A stretch of DNA of 64,000 nucleotides from Whalleya microplaca (GCA_022497155.1 MU385763.1:310001-374000), one strand, 5' to 3'; counted from the first letter of the stretch, positions 35,127-45,444 are shown. Notes: generated by a model not told the origin, from the letters alone. Numbers and translations: made by a program.

Positions 35127-35588
35127 TTACTCGGGTGTGTGCAGCTGATCGGTGCCATCACTCTGATCGGTGCCATCAAGACGTCCTCTTCGTGACCATG
35201 GGCGGATCATCTCTAACGTGAGCTGTAGGTTCATGAGCTCGTTAACGTCCTCCAGAGACATCAACTCCGTGTCATCGGCCCCATCCAAATTCTGCAATGT
35301 TTTCTCCAGAACCCTGACGGCTTGATTATAATGCCAATGTTGGTGGTACCAGCTGGCTATTCGCAGTGTCAGGACTGGAGTCATGTTCGTCATCGTGGAG
35401 AGCATATCGATAATCGGTTTCTGCTCTGCCTTTTCGGCACAAATTATGTCGTGAAGCTGCATTTGTTCTTCGGCGTCTATCGATTTGGGCCCATCTAATA
35501 GCCGTACCATAACCCGGTGGACGAGGTCATGGTCTGCCTCAGGAATGCCCAGGTCGGTCAGCGACAAGCTACTTCCTTTATCAGCCAT
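35127..35588 (-). CDS. Unknown protein, member 2 of a three-gene paralog array
   Basis: Single-exon frame; the first ATG gives 153 residues (the open frame extends 18 codons further upstream without an ATG). Family not recognised. Residues ~40-125 share with the 36781 product an EEQ-containing helix, then ASWYHQHWHYNQAVRVLEKT, LQNLDGADDTELMSLEDV and NELMNLQLTLEMIR. The third product shows AEWYNTQGNLKAVEGLLSQ, LNTFDGDEGELMDLDEV and DELMDCQIALDSVR at the same spacing. The N-terminus is Ser/Asp-rich and the C-terminus contains two copies of DGTDQSDGTDQ-type repeats. Predicted soluble, all-helical. Same strand as its two paralogs and about 1 kb from each, which suggests tandem duplication followed by divergence. 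No catalytic motif seen. Confidence 0.65.
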   Translation of the reverse strand: MADKGSSLSLTDLGIPEADHDLVHRVMVRLLDGPKSIDAEEQMQLHDIICAEKAEQKPIIDMLSTMTNMTPVLTLRIASWYHQHWHYNQAVRVLEKTLQNLDGADDTELMSLEDVNELMNLQLTLEMIRPWSRRGRLDGTDQSDGTDQLHTPE

Positions 35589-36212
35589 ATTTGGTCTTGA
35601 TATGGCTGGTACAGGACGTACTGAGCTTTGGGTGGGGAGCAAGCGAAGTTTCGCATAGGTTCATAGAAGAAATTTCTAGGTGGGCGAGGTACGCGACCCT
35701 AGGTTCTGGTTGTCAGGCACACCATGAAAGATACGTGATTGCCACTGTCTAAATGCATGCCTAAAGGCCCTACTCATATCGAGTCACCCATCATATTGGA
35801 CATGCTAGATACCGAGGCATCATAACGTCGATGCACCTGGTAGTTACAGGAAAGAAACCAGACCCTTCATGGCTAATATCACTAACAAGGCAACCACACG
35901 TTTCAAAGCTCTCCAGACTATACTGGAAGCATTCAGCAAATTTGGCAGCTGCCTATATGTGTAGACATCATCAGCACTATATCTCACAAGCCATGTCATA
36001 AATCTGTCGCCGTACAGCGGATTTGTGTAACCATGGGCAAGAGCTAGAGATGCACTGCAAAGTTACTTTATTACCAAATAAGGTTGATCAGTTAAAACAT
36101 TATTTTAACGACAATACTATGCATATTCTAAGTTTCGTTTATAAATGTATCTCACTCTAGTCATTATCTACCTAGGTAGAAGCAAAATCCGATAGACTAC
36201 TGATGGCACTAT

Positions 36213-36250
36213 TCTCTCTCTCTCTCTCTGTTTTTTTTTTTTTTTTTTTT
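36213..36250. repeat. (CT)n followed by T20 tract
   Basis: CT dinucleotide run of about 17 bases, a single G, then twenty T. Simple low-complexity sequence. Confidence 0.9.
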
Positions 36251-36585
36251 CTCCTGATAATTCAAGTACCTTATCTGCGATATCATGAGGCATTGACTGG
36301 CATATAGCTTATGGGACCTTTGGTACAACTCCTGGTATTTGTATCAGTTGCCCAGGAGCTGAATCCTGGCGTATATGGAAGCTAGGAAGAAAGGAAGCGG
36401 ATTCTCTAACAGGTATAAAACTTGGGTAATTTCAAATGGAATGCTAGCACTAAGATTAAGGTATTACTTCTTGAATGATAATCTCGGTATGTAAATCAGC
36501 TACCTACTTAACAACTAAGCCGATACGATACTGCCGTTACTGTCCAGATTGTAGTTATCTATCGCTTACACACTGCAAAACACTG

Positions 36586-36739
36586 TCAATATGGGACAAA
36601 GTAGTGAGGAGTATAGTGACTTGATTAGCGTAAGGTGAAGCTATAGGAAGGTGACAGAACCACCTGATATATATACATGTATAGGCGACTCGGCCATACG
36701 TAGGCCAGTACCACCCTCAGTCCTATAGGGCGTATCTCA
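36586..36739 (+). repeat. Dispersed repeat, copy B
   Basis: Partner of 13404-13553 with about 80% identity by eye over ~150 bases; see that entry for the shared blocks. Confidence 0.7.
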
Positions 36740-36780
36740 ACAGAATGGCAACCTTCCTCCCTAGCTCTTGCGCTTTGTAC

Positions 36781-37569
36781 CTAAGCAAGTTCGTCCGACT
36801 GTTTCGCTTTCTTCTGAAGTTGTCCTCCTGGTGCATCAACTTCGTTCTTCAGCTTCTCTCTCACCGAGTCGAGGGCAATTTGGCAATCCATCAACTCGTC
36901 GACTTCGTCTAAGTCCATCAACTCTCCCTCGTCTCCATCGAAAGTGTTGAGGCGCTGACTCAATAGGCCTTCCACAGCTTTCAGGTTACCTTGCGTGTTG
37001 TACCACTCTGCCATCTTGTAGGTGATGGCATGGCAGCGGTTCTGGACTCGCTTCAGCCGTCCAATCAAATTTCGTTGTTCTCTGCTATCCTTATCGATGT
37101 ATTTCATTACCAGCTCCTGCTCCGCTATATTTAGAAAAGTAGCCCCTCGGTTCAGTTTCTTGCAAACTTGTTCGAATGTCTCCGCGTTGCTCGAAGGCTT
37201 GGGAGATTCCTTTTGAGTCTCATATTGTCGTCTAAGCTGTCGGGTTGTCTTGGCGCCGCCTCGAGCCGGCTTAGAAGATGTAGGCGACTTGATAACCGTG
37301 GATTCCCTCGCAGTCGCAGGAGGCTTGATGGGAGTAGGACCCCTGAAGGCAATGGGATGTTGAGAAGTAGGAGATATCGAGGATTCTGCATGGGATCTTG
37401 AAGATGAAGCAGACGGAAATGGTACCGGAGGCTTGGGTGGAAGACTAGCGACACCAGTGAGTGCTGTCTTTGCAGACTTTGGTGCTGTGCAATTGCTTGT
37501 TAACGGTGCCACTAGTGGCTTCGGAGGGAGATTAGGATTGGTAGGCATGATAGGTGTTGTAGGCTCCAT
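36781..37569 (-). CDS. Unknown protein, member 3 of a three-gene paralog array
   Basis: Single-exon frame; the chosen ATG gives 262 residues, while the frame stays open 55 codons further upstream and contains another ATG there. Family not recognised. The N-terminal half is a disordered Pro/Ser/Thr/Lys-rich region (NLPPKPLVAPL, LPPKPPVPFPSASSSRS). The C-terminal ~130 residues hold the shared domain: AEQELVMKYIDKDSREQ, AEWYNTQGNLKAVEGLLSQ, FDGDEGELMDLDEVDELMD, then a charged helix. It ends with a basic KKAKQSDELA tail. This is the longest member and looks closest to member 2. No signal peptide or clear membrane helix. Its placement between sidI and sidF could mean a cluster role or simple insertion; none of the three has an iron-GATA site nearby. 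Confidence 0.65.
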   Translation of the reverse strand: MEPTTPIMPTNPNLPPKPLVAPLTSNCTAPKSAKTALTGVASLPPKPPVPFPSASSSRSHAESSISPTSQHPIAFRGPTPIKPPATARESTVIKSPTSSKPARGGAKTTRQLRRQYETQKESPKPSSNAETFEQVCKKLNRGATFLNIAEQELVMKYIDKDSREQRNLIGRLKRVQNRCHAITYKMAEWYNTQGNLKAVEGLLSQRLNTFDGDEGELMDLDEVDELMDCQIALDSVREKLKNEVDAPGGQLQKKAKQSDELA

Positions 37570-38961
37570 GGTATTATATGGTATAATACTTTGATGTTTA
37601 TGGAGGATGTGTCTATGGCTAGACAATGGAGTGGGAGGAAGGGTTGGCTGTGGGATGTGCGCGGGTTCAAGTAGCAACCAAATTGCAGTGTTGATTAGGG
37701 AGGCACTGGCCGGTGCATCAAATGAGAACATCAAATACCATGAAAAACGTGACTCATAAACAGCTTGACAATTGAGCTTGAAAAAAATGCTGCTTGATAA
37801 TGTAGAAGTTGACTAACAAGTCCCAACACCACATACAAGGGAAATAAATTATTTAAACACAACAAAGATATTAAGCGAGTTTTCTCTGACGTGATTTCTG
37901 TTATTATCAATATAAGCGAAGCCATGTTTTTTCCTATATTTATTGCTTCTTATTTCTTATTTTATACCAACCAGAAGGTATGTCTCGTGAGTAGTCGAGT
38001 GCCGTAGATGGCCTGGTGTTGTATAAGGATAATGCTAGGCAAGTGGCCGCATCCCTTCAACTTTTTGTGTCCTAGCTGAGGGCTTTTATCGGTGCTTTAC
38101 AACTAACGCCGATGAAAGATATGTTTCTAACATTTTTGATTGTTTCACATGCTTCTGTCCCGGGTTGACTAAGAAGGACAAGGTACTATCGGTTCGCTGA
38201 ACCCCTCCTGCACCGAACTCATGTGGGAAATTGGTGAGTATCAAATGAGCTCCCCCTTTATAAAGTTCTAGCTTTTACAAATTGCTTAGGTTTTAAAAAT
38301 ACATAGGCTCACATTTATATCACTACTTATGTGGTACCCCAATCTAGCGATGCTACTTAATTATATGACTGAATACTACTTTAAACATTATTAGTACACG
38401 GCACACTATAGAGACGGCTAGATAGACCACTTAGCACCGCTGGATAAGGTGTAGGCAGAAGTACATATTAGCTTCACTGACTAGGTTATAAGCGTTAGCT
38501 TGGGTGTCGCCCTCAAAGTATACTGACGGAGATATTGTGCTCAGGCATTTAGACTAATAGATACAACTATAACTATAATTAGGAGGCTATTCACACTAAT
38601 TAGCAATTGCTGAAATTGTTCACGATAAATATATCCAAGATACAGGATGGAATGGTAAGTAAGGCTGCGGCCACAGGAAGCAATCACGATAAACAAGCTG
38701 GGAATGTGAAAAGAAGTCGGTTACCATATTCGGCCTGAACGGAAGACTGGAATGAACGCATCGGTTCATAGCACTATAAGATCAAGGACTGTGAGACTTT
38801 ACGCAAGTACGTCTTCAGTTACAAAAGTAATAATAGGCTTCTCGATTGATTCTATCACCTTACAAACTTCCTAATAAGATATTTCAATTGTGTACTACAC
38901 ACCCTCGGGGGCGGTGCGTCGTAACAAGCTATGCCACGAGATGATCGTACGAGGTAGCACT
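37570..38961. other. Intergenic, no gene seen
   Basis: AT-rich stretch with short frames only; probable promoter of the third paralog at the left end. Confidence 0.4.
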
Positions 38962-39864
38962 CTACTTCTCGTGTCTATCGTAAGCCTCGTCATGATGGAT
39001 CAAAGCATACAGTTTGTCACTTCTAGACACCTTTCCCACTGGCAATTTACTAACGTTAGAGATAGTAAGCAACACGTTGACGTTTTCAAAGTCCTGCCAA
39101 GGACAGGATAGTTGGGAAGTTTGGGTTGCATGATGAGAACAAGGCTGAGCACTGTGCACGTACTTACAGGGAACGATCAAAAGCGTAGCACAATCCTTGA
39201 CTCCATACTCGCAGTACCATCGCATTTTCCAATAACAGTAACCCATGTAAGGGATGTCTCTCGAGTATAGCTGTTGGAGCTCCGGTAACGAGGGAAAACC
39301 TTCAGGTGGAAAGACCTTAACAAGCCAAGGGTAAGGTGGAAACATTGAGGCTCTACTCCGAGTTGAGTTACGAGTTTCAAGTTGTTGTCCATGAAAAACG
39401 TATCTGAAGCAAACTCTCGAAATGCTCGGGATACAGAAAGGCAAGCTATATTCATCTCTTGGTCCAGATAACCGATGACTTTCTGATATACCTCGTTTGG
39501 AAAGTAACCATGGCGATACGTTGTTGATGGGCTGAGTCTAGTACAGAAGATTAATGAAAGTACACAAAGGAAACGAAATGAGTTACCTTTGAATTTGTGC
39601 AGCGTCGAAGAAATGTGCAATGATATCGAACACAGGCAAGTTGGCTTCCTCCACCCAATCGCTATCGTCAGACGAGTTTAGCGTGGTCGCGTCCTGCAGG
39701 CCTTCATGGGATAAACCAGGATGGCATTTGCTAATTGTATCTTCATTGGAATGTTTTGAATCGCTAATTTTGTCTTGAACTTCGTTGTCATTATCCTTCG
39801 CTTTGTCGTTGCTGCAAAATGGAAATCTTGGCTTAACAAGTCCAAGTCGTTTGGTGTGCTGCAC
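38962..39864 (-). CDS. F-box-type protein, partial model
   Basis: Probable F-box gene whose ends I could not resolve. Three exons join cleanly: one ending at 39587 (acid-rich, with SNEDTISKCHPG and DDSDWVEEANLPVFDIIAHF), 39537-39372, and 39315-39168. The 49 and 56 bp introns follow GT-AG and keep phase. The middle exon has the F-box: YFPNEVYQKVIGYLDQE, CLSVSRAFREFASD. The last joined exon reads VFPPEGFPSLPELQQL then YCYWKMRWYCEYGVKDC. The apparent frame change inside the gene is therefore an intron and not a lesion. The start must lie upstream (open minus-strand frames reach 40515), and the last exon may use a donor near 39167 or 39162. Function: possible Skp1-binding ubiquitin ligase adaptor. 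Confidence 0.45.
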
Positions 39865-41414
39865 CTGGTGGTCAGCAACTTTCAGCAGGATGAAGTGTTT
39901 GATTGAGATGATAATCGCATCGAAATACGTTCGACCCTCAGATCTGCCCCTTGAAACTGTAGATATGATTGCGTCATGGTATCTCTACCGTGAAATGATG
40001 TCGCGTCTTAGAAAGATAAGTACTTCCGAGAGCCAGTATGAAGTAGCTTTCGGTGCACTCACAGCTTCCTTTCCTTATAAATGATAACCACGGAGAAATC
40101 TCGACACGAACTCTTTTGGCTGTCTCGGGTTTGTATCGTTAAGTATGGCGCCGTATACCCCACAATCACCTTCGTCACCTTCGTACGAACGCATGTTGTC
40201 TATGGATATCATGCGAACTAGTCCTGGAGAACAAGAAGTGAGACACATCATAGAAAACACCACTTCTCGGAACAAGAAATCAGTTTCCTATGAGGAGTCC
40301 CGAGCCGCGTGTATGTATTGTTCACACTGTAGCAGCAGGCTCGCGTACAGAAGCTTGCAAGCTTTGAAGGCCGGTTTGGTATTCAATCTTGACTCGCTTT
40401 TCGGGTGGACTACAACCGGTCCGAGTTGGGAATAGGCCGCAAGGGGGTCATAGGACATAGGTGCCGGCTGGATGTCGCCCGTTGTAATAGTTTCGTGGAC
40501 TTCTTTCCGATTCAATTTTCCTAGCTAGTAATTCTGCGCCTGATCCAACAGACTCTCGCAGTTGTGTGGGATATTGGACAGATGAAAGAAAGAAACACCA
40601 CAGACGTCGAATAGCTCCCGATCGAGGTCAATGTATGTATTCGCCGAAAAGCTTCATCCCAAAGGACTTACCTCGTCAACCCACCAGCCACACTTAGAAC
40701 ATGATAGCTAACGCATAGGCGGATTCAACTAGTCAGATTGTCATTTATCTTGATTCGACCATAATCGAGTCGAGCCGACTCAATTATTAGTTATATATAT
40801 GTACACACATTCAAAAGTTGAATCAAGTCAGGTAATTCGCGAGTATTCACTCCAAGTACATACAATCAGCATGTCAATTTCCAACAATTTCTTGTAGCAT
40901 AGGTATATAAGCTATTAGATATATCAGCCACACCAGCTATACGAGTTATAACAGCCACCTTATGACGTCTTTATACTTCAAGCTATGTAATTGTTATAAC
41001 GGATGGTGTTTGTATGCGTTATTTAATACATGTAATATTCATATTTACGGTACAGTTGTAGTTCATATCAAATTAAAGAAACCAATAACTTGTGACTTGA
41101 GTTGACATGATGAGAGTGTGGAAACATCCTTAATTGTATAAATACCCATTGTCGAACGGTTACTTCCAACAAATCTTTGAAGCGTTCTTTAGAAATGTTT
41201 GTCTTGCTCCGTTCGGCTACATACGAGAAACAAATGGTAGTTAGGCTCAACCTCGGCATTCAAGTGCAACTAGATGAGAGTTGAGATTCACGCATTCAAG
41301 GAGGTACGTCCAATCGCATGAACATGACCGGACACAGGGCAAGTGTTCCTGGAAAATTGAAGGCGGAAAGCAAGGGTCTCTTATACAGAAGCCCGACATC
41401 GGTCCGAGGATAAC

Positions 41415-41423
41415 TTATCAGAT
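41415..41423 (-). promoter_or_regulatory. SreA-type iron GATA site 1 of sidF
   Basis: TTATCAGATCCG on the plus strand (extended form), 610 bases before the sidF ATG. Confidence 0.65.
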
Positions 41424-41511
41424 CCGTATGCAGCCCCACTCCGAGCTCGGGCACCGGCAAACTACCTACCTACTCCTGCTAGTAGGGCATAGGTGTATTA
41501 ATAAGAGAAAT

Positions 41512-41520
41512 TTATCAGAT
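41512..41520 (-). promoter_or_regulatory. SreA-type iron GATA site 2 of sidF
   Basis: TTATCAGATCCG on the plus strand (extended form), about 97 bases after site 1. Confidence 0.65.
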
Positions 41521-41570
41521 CCGTTAGTAGCCTTCATCCATGGCCATGCCAACTCCGAATCCATCTAAAG

Positions 41571-41579
41571 TTATCTGAT
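41571..41579 (-). promoter_or_regulatory. SreA-type iron GATA site 3 of sidF
   Basis: TTATCTGATCCG on the plus strand (extended form), 59 bases after site 2. Confidence 0.65.
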
Positions 41580-42032
41580 CCGCTGGTGCAGGACCGCCAA
41601 GTCTGCTAGGTGGTACCGTTAGCCGACAACTTGCCCAATCTGTGGCCGTCCAGTGTTGTCTGTTGCATTAGTGGCGAAAATTCTGATGATTGACGTTGAT
41701 GACGAGCTCGTCGCTAGTGGGAAATGGAAATGAGGTCGCTGGAGATGAGTTGGTACTTCCCGGTACTTCGGACTGGGCCTAGTGTTCCTCGTATGTTCGC
41801 AAGCTTCTGACGTTACATGGTGTTTTGCTGCAGGGACTAATCGCGGGGATATCGCTACAATAGAGAAAGCTGTCAACGGTTGAGAGATCATCTCCACTAG
41901 AGCTTTTGGTACTCTATTGAGGGAGAACTTTCAACTAGGTTGGGCAGTTGGGACAATCCTACTCAGAAATTTTTCCAATCGGGACCTCTTTTGACATTCA
42001 ATTGTAACGGCAACTATCCTCTGCTCGTAGCT

Positions 42033-43407
42033 ATGGCAAGTCCCTCGGAGAATGAGCCGGTGCTCAAGCTACCGCATCCTTATCTCACACCTTACTTCCT
42101 GCACAAGTCGCCAAGGAGCTCGGAATCAACGCCATGGCTGCAAGTCAAACCTCAGGGCATAGATAGCAATGCCACAGCTTTACCGGAGACCCTTCATAAC
42201 GATGCGCTCTTCTTCACCGAGCCGACGGACCTCAAGTCCAGCGAGCGACCACCCGAGTCAAATAACACACCATGGGGGCGAGCCCGTCGCTCTCCAAGTT
42301 CGACTTTCACCTGGGACGGTGAGACGCCGCCTACCCTAGGCCAAGCATGGCTCCTAATCTATGTCCTCTTCATCATTCGGCCTCCCATGGAGGGTCTCCG
42401 GCTCACGCTCACGGGCACCGGCAAGGAAGCGCTCGCAGCCCAGCTCAAGACCGTGCTCCTCGCCATCGAACACCCGACGGCGAGTGGGCTCACCGACGAG
42501 CTGCTCGTGCTCCGGAGCACCTTCTGGCAGGGTGCCGGGTCGCCGTTCGGGCCCCGTAGTGCTTGGATCCCGGACAGCAGCCGCAGCACGGCGGCGGCGC
42601 TGCCGAAGCCGCTGTCCGCGTACCCGCTGACGCCGCTCGAGAACACGATGACCAACGAGCCCGGCAGCGTGCTGACCTGGCACCCGCGACGCCCCGCCAA
42701 GCCGCGCCCGGGCTCCGTCATCTACAGCAGGTGGATCCCGCATCTGCGCGAGAACTTCAGCATGGTCGCCCTCGACTACCAGAACGAGGAGCACTTGGGG
42801 CTATTCCATGCCTGGCAGAACGATCCCCGCGTGTCGCAGGGTTGGAACGAGACGGGCACGCTCGAGCAGCATCGCGAGTACCTGCGCAAGGCGCATGTGG
42901 ATCCGCACCAGATCACGATTCTGGCGAGGTTCGATGATACGTTCTTTGCATATTTCGAGGTTTATTGGGCTAAAGTACGTAAAAATTACTCAACGAGAGA
43001 GGGAAGCTAGTATGTGCAATTTGCTAATGTGTTTATTTCTACAGGAAGATCGACTCGGCGCGTACTATAGCCCCGGTGACTTCGATCGCGGCCGGCATTC
43101 GCTTGTGGGTGACGTGCGGTTCCGGGGTCCGCACCGTGTGACGGCTTGGTGGTCGAGCCTGATGCATTACCTATTCCTGGACGACCCGCGCACCCAATAC
43201 GTGGTCGGTGAGCCCAAGTACACGAATAGCTCAGTATTATCTTATGACTTCATCCATGGCTTCGGGTTGGACAAATTTGTGGACCTGCCGCACAAGCGTT
43301 CGGCGTTCGTGCGGTGTTCCAGGGAAAGGTTCTTCCAGCTCTCACCCCTCGCTGAGAGCGAGAAGGTGGTTGGAGGCACCTCGGTTGGGCTGTTGCCGAA
43401 GTTATGA
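42033..43407 (+). CDS. sidF: SidF-like N5-hydroxyornithine acyltransferase (siderophore biosynthesis)
   Basis: Acyltransferase of the IucB/RhbD/MbtK GNAT-like family. SidF transfers anhydromevalonyl from CoA to N5-hydroxyornithine on the way to fusarinine C and TAFC. Exons 42033-42974 and 43045-43407 give 434 residues. The ATG at 42033 is chosen because the frame upstream has no ATG. The C-terminal catalytic domain shows [24 protein letters not shown] joined to [25 protein letters not shown] and [13 protein letters not shown]. The last residues LLPKL form a weak PTS1-like peroxisomal signal (PKL), matching the known peroxisomal site of this step. Three extended iron-GATA sites precede it. The related SidL acetyltransferase is the main alternative; the PKL end and SidI neighbour favour SidF. 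The central part is GC-rich compared with its flanks. Confidence 0.83.
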
Positions 43408-43576
43408 GCAGTTTCATTAAGAATTGTGTGACTATTTCGTAATTTGGATACTAGTAACTATATGTACTTCAAGTTATATATTCCATAGAATTTTGTACGA
43501 CATGATAACCTGCTAAAAACCCTGCCCTTGCTTCATTGCTGCGCCAGTTCGCCCAATTCTATATACTGTGGATTCT

Positions 43577-45186
43577 CTATGCCTTAGTACCTCCCAGACG
43601 AAGATGATCCCACACGACTGTGTCATATTAGTACCACTACCCTCATAGGTAAAGAAGATGGACTTACTTCTGAAACCTAAGTCATCCTCGAAGAACACCT
43701 TCATGACCTGTGGTCCATGACTCATGCCCTCTGTCCCATAGGCTAGAGCAGTTTTGCCGACCGCTAGACCAATCATAGGGGGAATCTCGCTAAGCTCATT
43801 GAAGGTAGGCTCTTTACCCTGAGTTTCTTGGAGCATGATTTGGTGGATGTTCAACCCCGCAAACTTGCCCTCGTGCATGGCGGCGCCGCAACGCTTGATA
43901 CCTGACCAGTGGATCAGATCGCCGACGGCGAAGTGAGAGCTGGCATGTGGTACATGGGAAGAGAACTGTAAAGTAGGCAAAATCTTCACATAGCCGTCTT
44001 CGGTGATGGATTCCTTCGGCAGGAAGCTAGTAGATGGTACACTCCTAGAGATGGCCATTATGACCTGACTGGCGACCATCTTGTGTCCGTTAGAGAACTC
44101 GACTTCGTAGACCTCGGTACCATCTTCGTTCTTTACTAAGTTACTGCTAGTTAGACGATGATTCAGAAGAACATCAACGCCGCCTTGAACTGTAAGGTCA
44201 TATGCGCAGTCCTTGACTATATCGGGCAGTGGTTCCGCGGACATGAGTTTATCTCGCGAATGCGCCAAGGTCACCTTGACGTTTGGTTGGACGTGCTTTA
44301 GTTCTGCGGCCATCTCAATGCCGACAGCGCCTGTATTCATTAGTAAGACGGATTATTGAGATTGTACTTAATGACTGACCTCCGCCGACGACAAGGACAG
44401 GCGCCTTGCTGTTTGTCACGGCATCGATATGTTTGCCCGCCTCTGCAAGATATTCCTTTCGAGTTGTAGATTGTGGTACCACTGGCCACACCCGGCGAAA
44501 TCCAGTAGCAACTACAAAGAAGTCATAGTTCTCAGTTTGCGGCGTCTGGTTCCCATGCTCAACAATCGTCGCTGTCTTGGATTCACAGTCGACCTTGTCA
44601 AGAGTTCCATGGACGAACCGCACATTTGGTCTCTGGAGAATCTTGATGTCCTTGTATGCAACCCAAGCTTTCTCCGTGTAACTGCTCGACGCTAAAGCTA
44701 AAGGCGAGCCGATTACATGATCTGTGGGCTAGAGTCAGACCGGATATAATATAAGAGACAAGGGCAATTTCTGCATCACTTACAGAAACCATCACGCTCG
44801 TCCACGATGGTAACCTCAACAGGAATGGGCGTGTCGATGGTATCGCATTTCTCTACAAGATTGATGGCCGCTGCTAAACCTGAGTAGCAACCGCCGGCGA
44901 TGACCACCTTGTATGGGTTTGCGGCCGAGCGCGTGTTACTGGAATTGTGAAAGCCCATTGTGCTTTGCTGTGTGAGGATCGACTTCTTGAGTATTGACTG
45001 CTTCGGAGTGGACCTCAAATTATCATGTTCAACAACACGGGAATTTGTGGTGGATAAATTGCTAAACGAAGTTGACCTAGTACAGACGGATGTCAGTTGC
45101 TTGGGACCGAAGAATCGGCCTCTCGGTACCCGGAACACTCCAAGATAGAATGGTCTGACTATTGAACAAGTGCTTGAGAGATTCAT
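43577..45186 (-). CDS. FAD/NAD(P)-binding oxidoreductase, AIF/AMID (FSP1)-like
   Basis: Pyridine-nucleotide-disulfide-type flavoprotein. Exons 45186-44784, 44721-44380, 44330-43668 and 43617-43577 give 482 residues. The N-terminal ~75 residues are Ser/Thr/Arg-rich with no acids at first (STCSIVRPFYLGVFRVPRGR), compatible with a mitochondrial presequence; an internal MGFHNSSN start would remove it. The FAD site is VVIAGGCYSGLAAAINL and the NAD site VLVVGGGAVGIEMAAEL. FAVGDL binds flavin. A tiny 41-base last exon supplies the family C-terminus FRIVWDHLRLGG. The ATG lies 196 and 250 bases from two iron-GATA sites, and it sits tail-to-tail with sidF (170 bases). Known relatives oxidise NAD(P)H and reduce quinones. 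A role in iron or siderophore metabolism is inference from promoter and position. Confidence 0.87.
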
Positions 45187-45381
45187 ATTTTTTTAGGTTA
45201 CAGTAGCTACCAGTCTGCTACCTTATGTAGCCTACCTGGCAGGTACAAATAGCTACATCGTTATCGCTTGACGACCATGCATTGGCATAAAATGGAATAC
45301 GTGTGTACATACGTATTCGTGTCATTGTCGATGAGATCGCGAAGGCGAGTAATACTTACAAAGCGCCAAGTACTCGCTGCC

Positions 45382-45390
45382 ATCTGATAA
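45382..45390 (+). promoter_or_regulatory. SreA-type iron GATA site near the FAD oxidoreductase
   Basis: ATCTGATAA, 196 bases upstream of the oxidoreductase start. Confidence 0.6.
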
Positions 45391-45435
45391 CACCGAACGT
45401 CTTACCAAGGGGCGGGCTCCAAAGTGGAGACGAAG

Positions 45436-45444
45436 TTATCAGAT
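45436..45444 (-). promoter_or_regulatory. SreA-type iron GATA site near the FAD oxidoreductase (extended form)
   Basis: TTATCAGATCCG on the plus strand, identical in its 12 bases to sites before sidI and sidF. Confidence 0.65.

Larger units (their letters stand above)
35589..36780. other. Intergenic with microsatellite and dispersed repeat
   Basis: No gene seen. Contains a palindrome TACCTAGGTA (36169-36178), a CT/T tract and copy B of the dispersed repeat, which ends about 40 bases from the 3' end of the third paralog. Confidence 0.5.
39865..42032. other. Region upstream of the F-box gene and sidF promoter
   Basis: Between 39,865 and 40,515 both strands carry protein-like open frames (a minus-strand frame with SYDPLAAYSQLGPVVVHP; a plus-strand frame with CMYCSHC), and I cannot decide which codes. 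From 40,516 there is no gene; the last 620 bases hold three iron-GATA sites before sidF. Confidence 0.4.

Noticed and set aside
39316..39371. Apparent frameshift inside the F-box gene
   Set aside because: A phase-0 GT-AG intron of 56 bp explains the frame change.
40145..40435. Plus-strand ORF containing CMYCSHC, possible zinc protein
   Set aside because: A comparable minus-strand frame covers the same bases and I could not find supporting exons for either, so it was not called.
42354..42794. Long antisense and alternate-frame ORFs over the sidF GC-rich part
   Set aside because: They mirror the GC-rich codon use of sidF and have Arg/Pro/Ala-biased composition with no motif.
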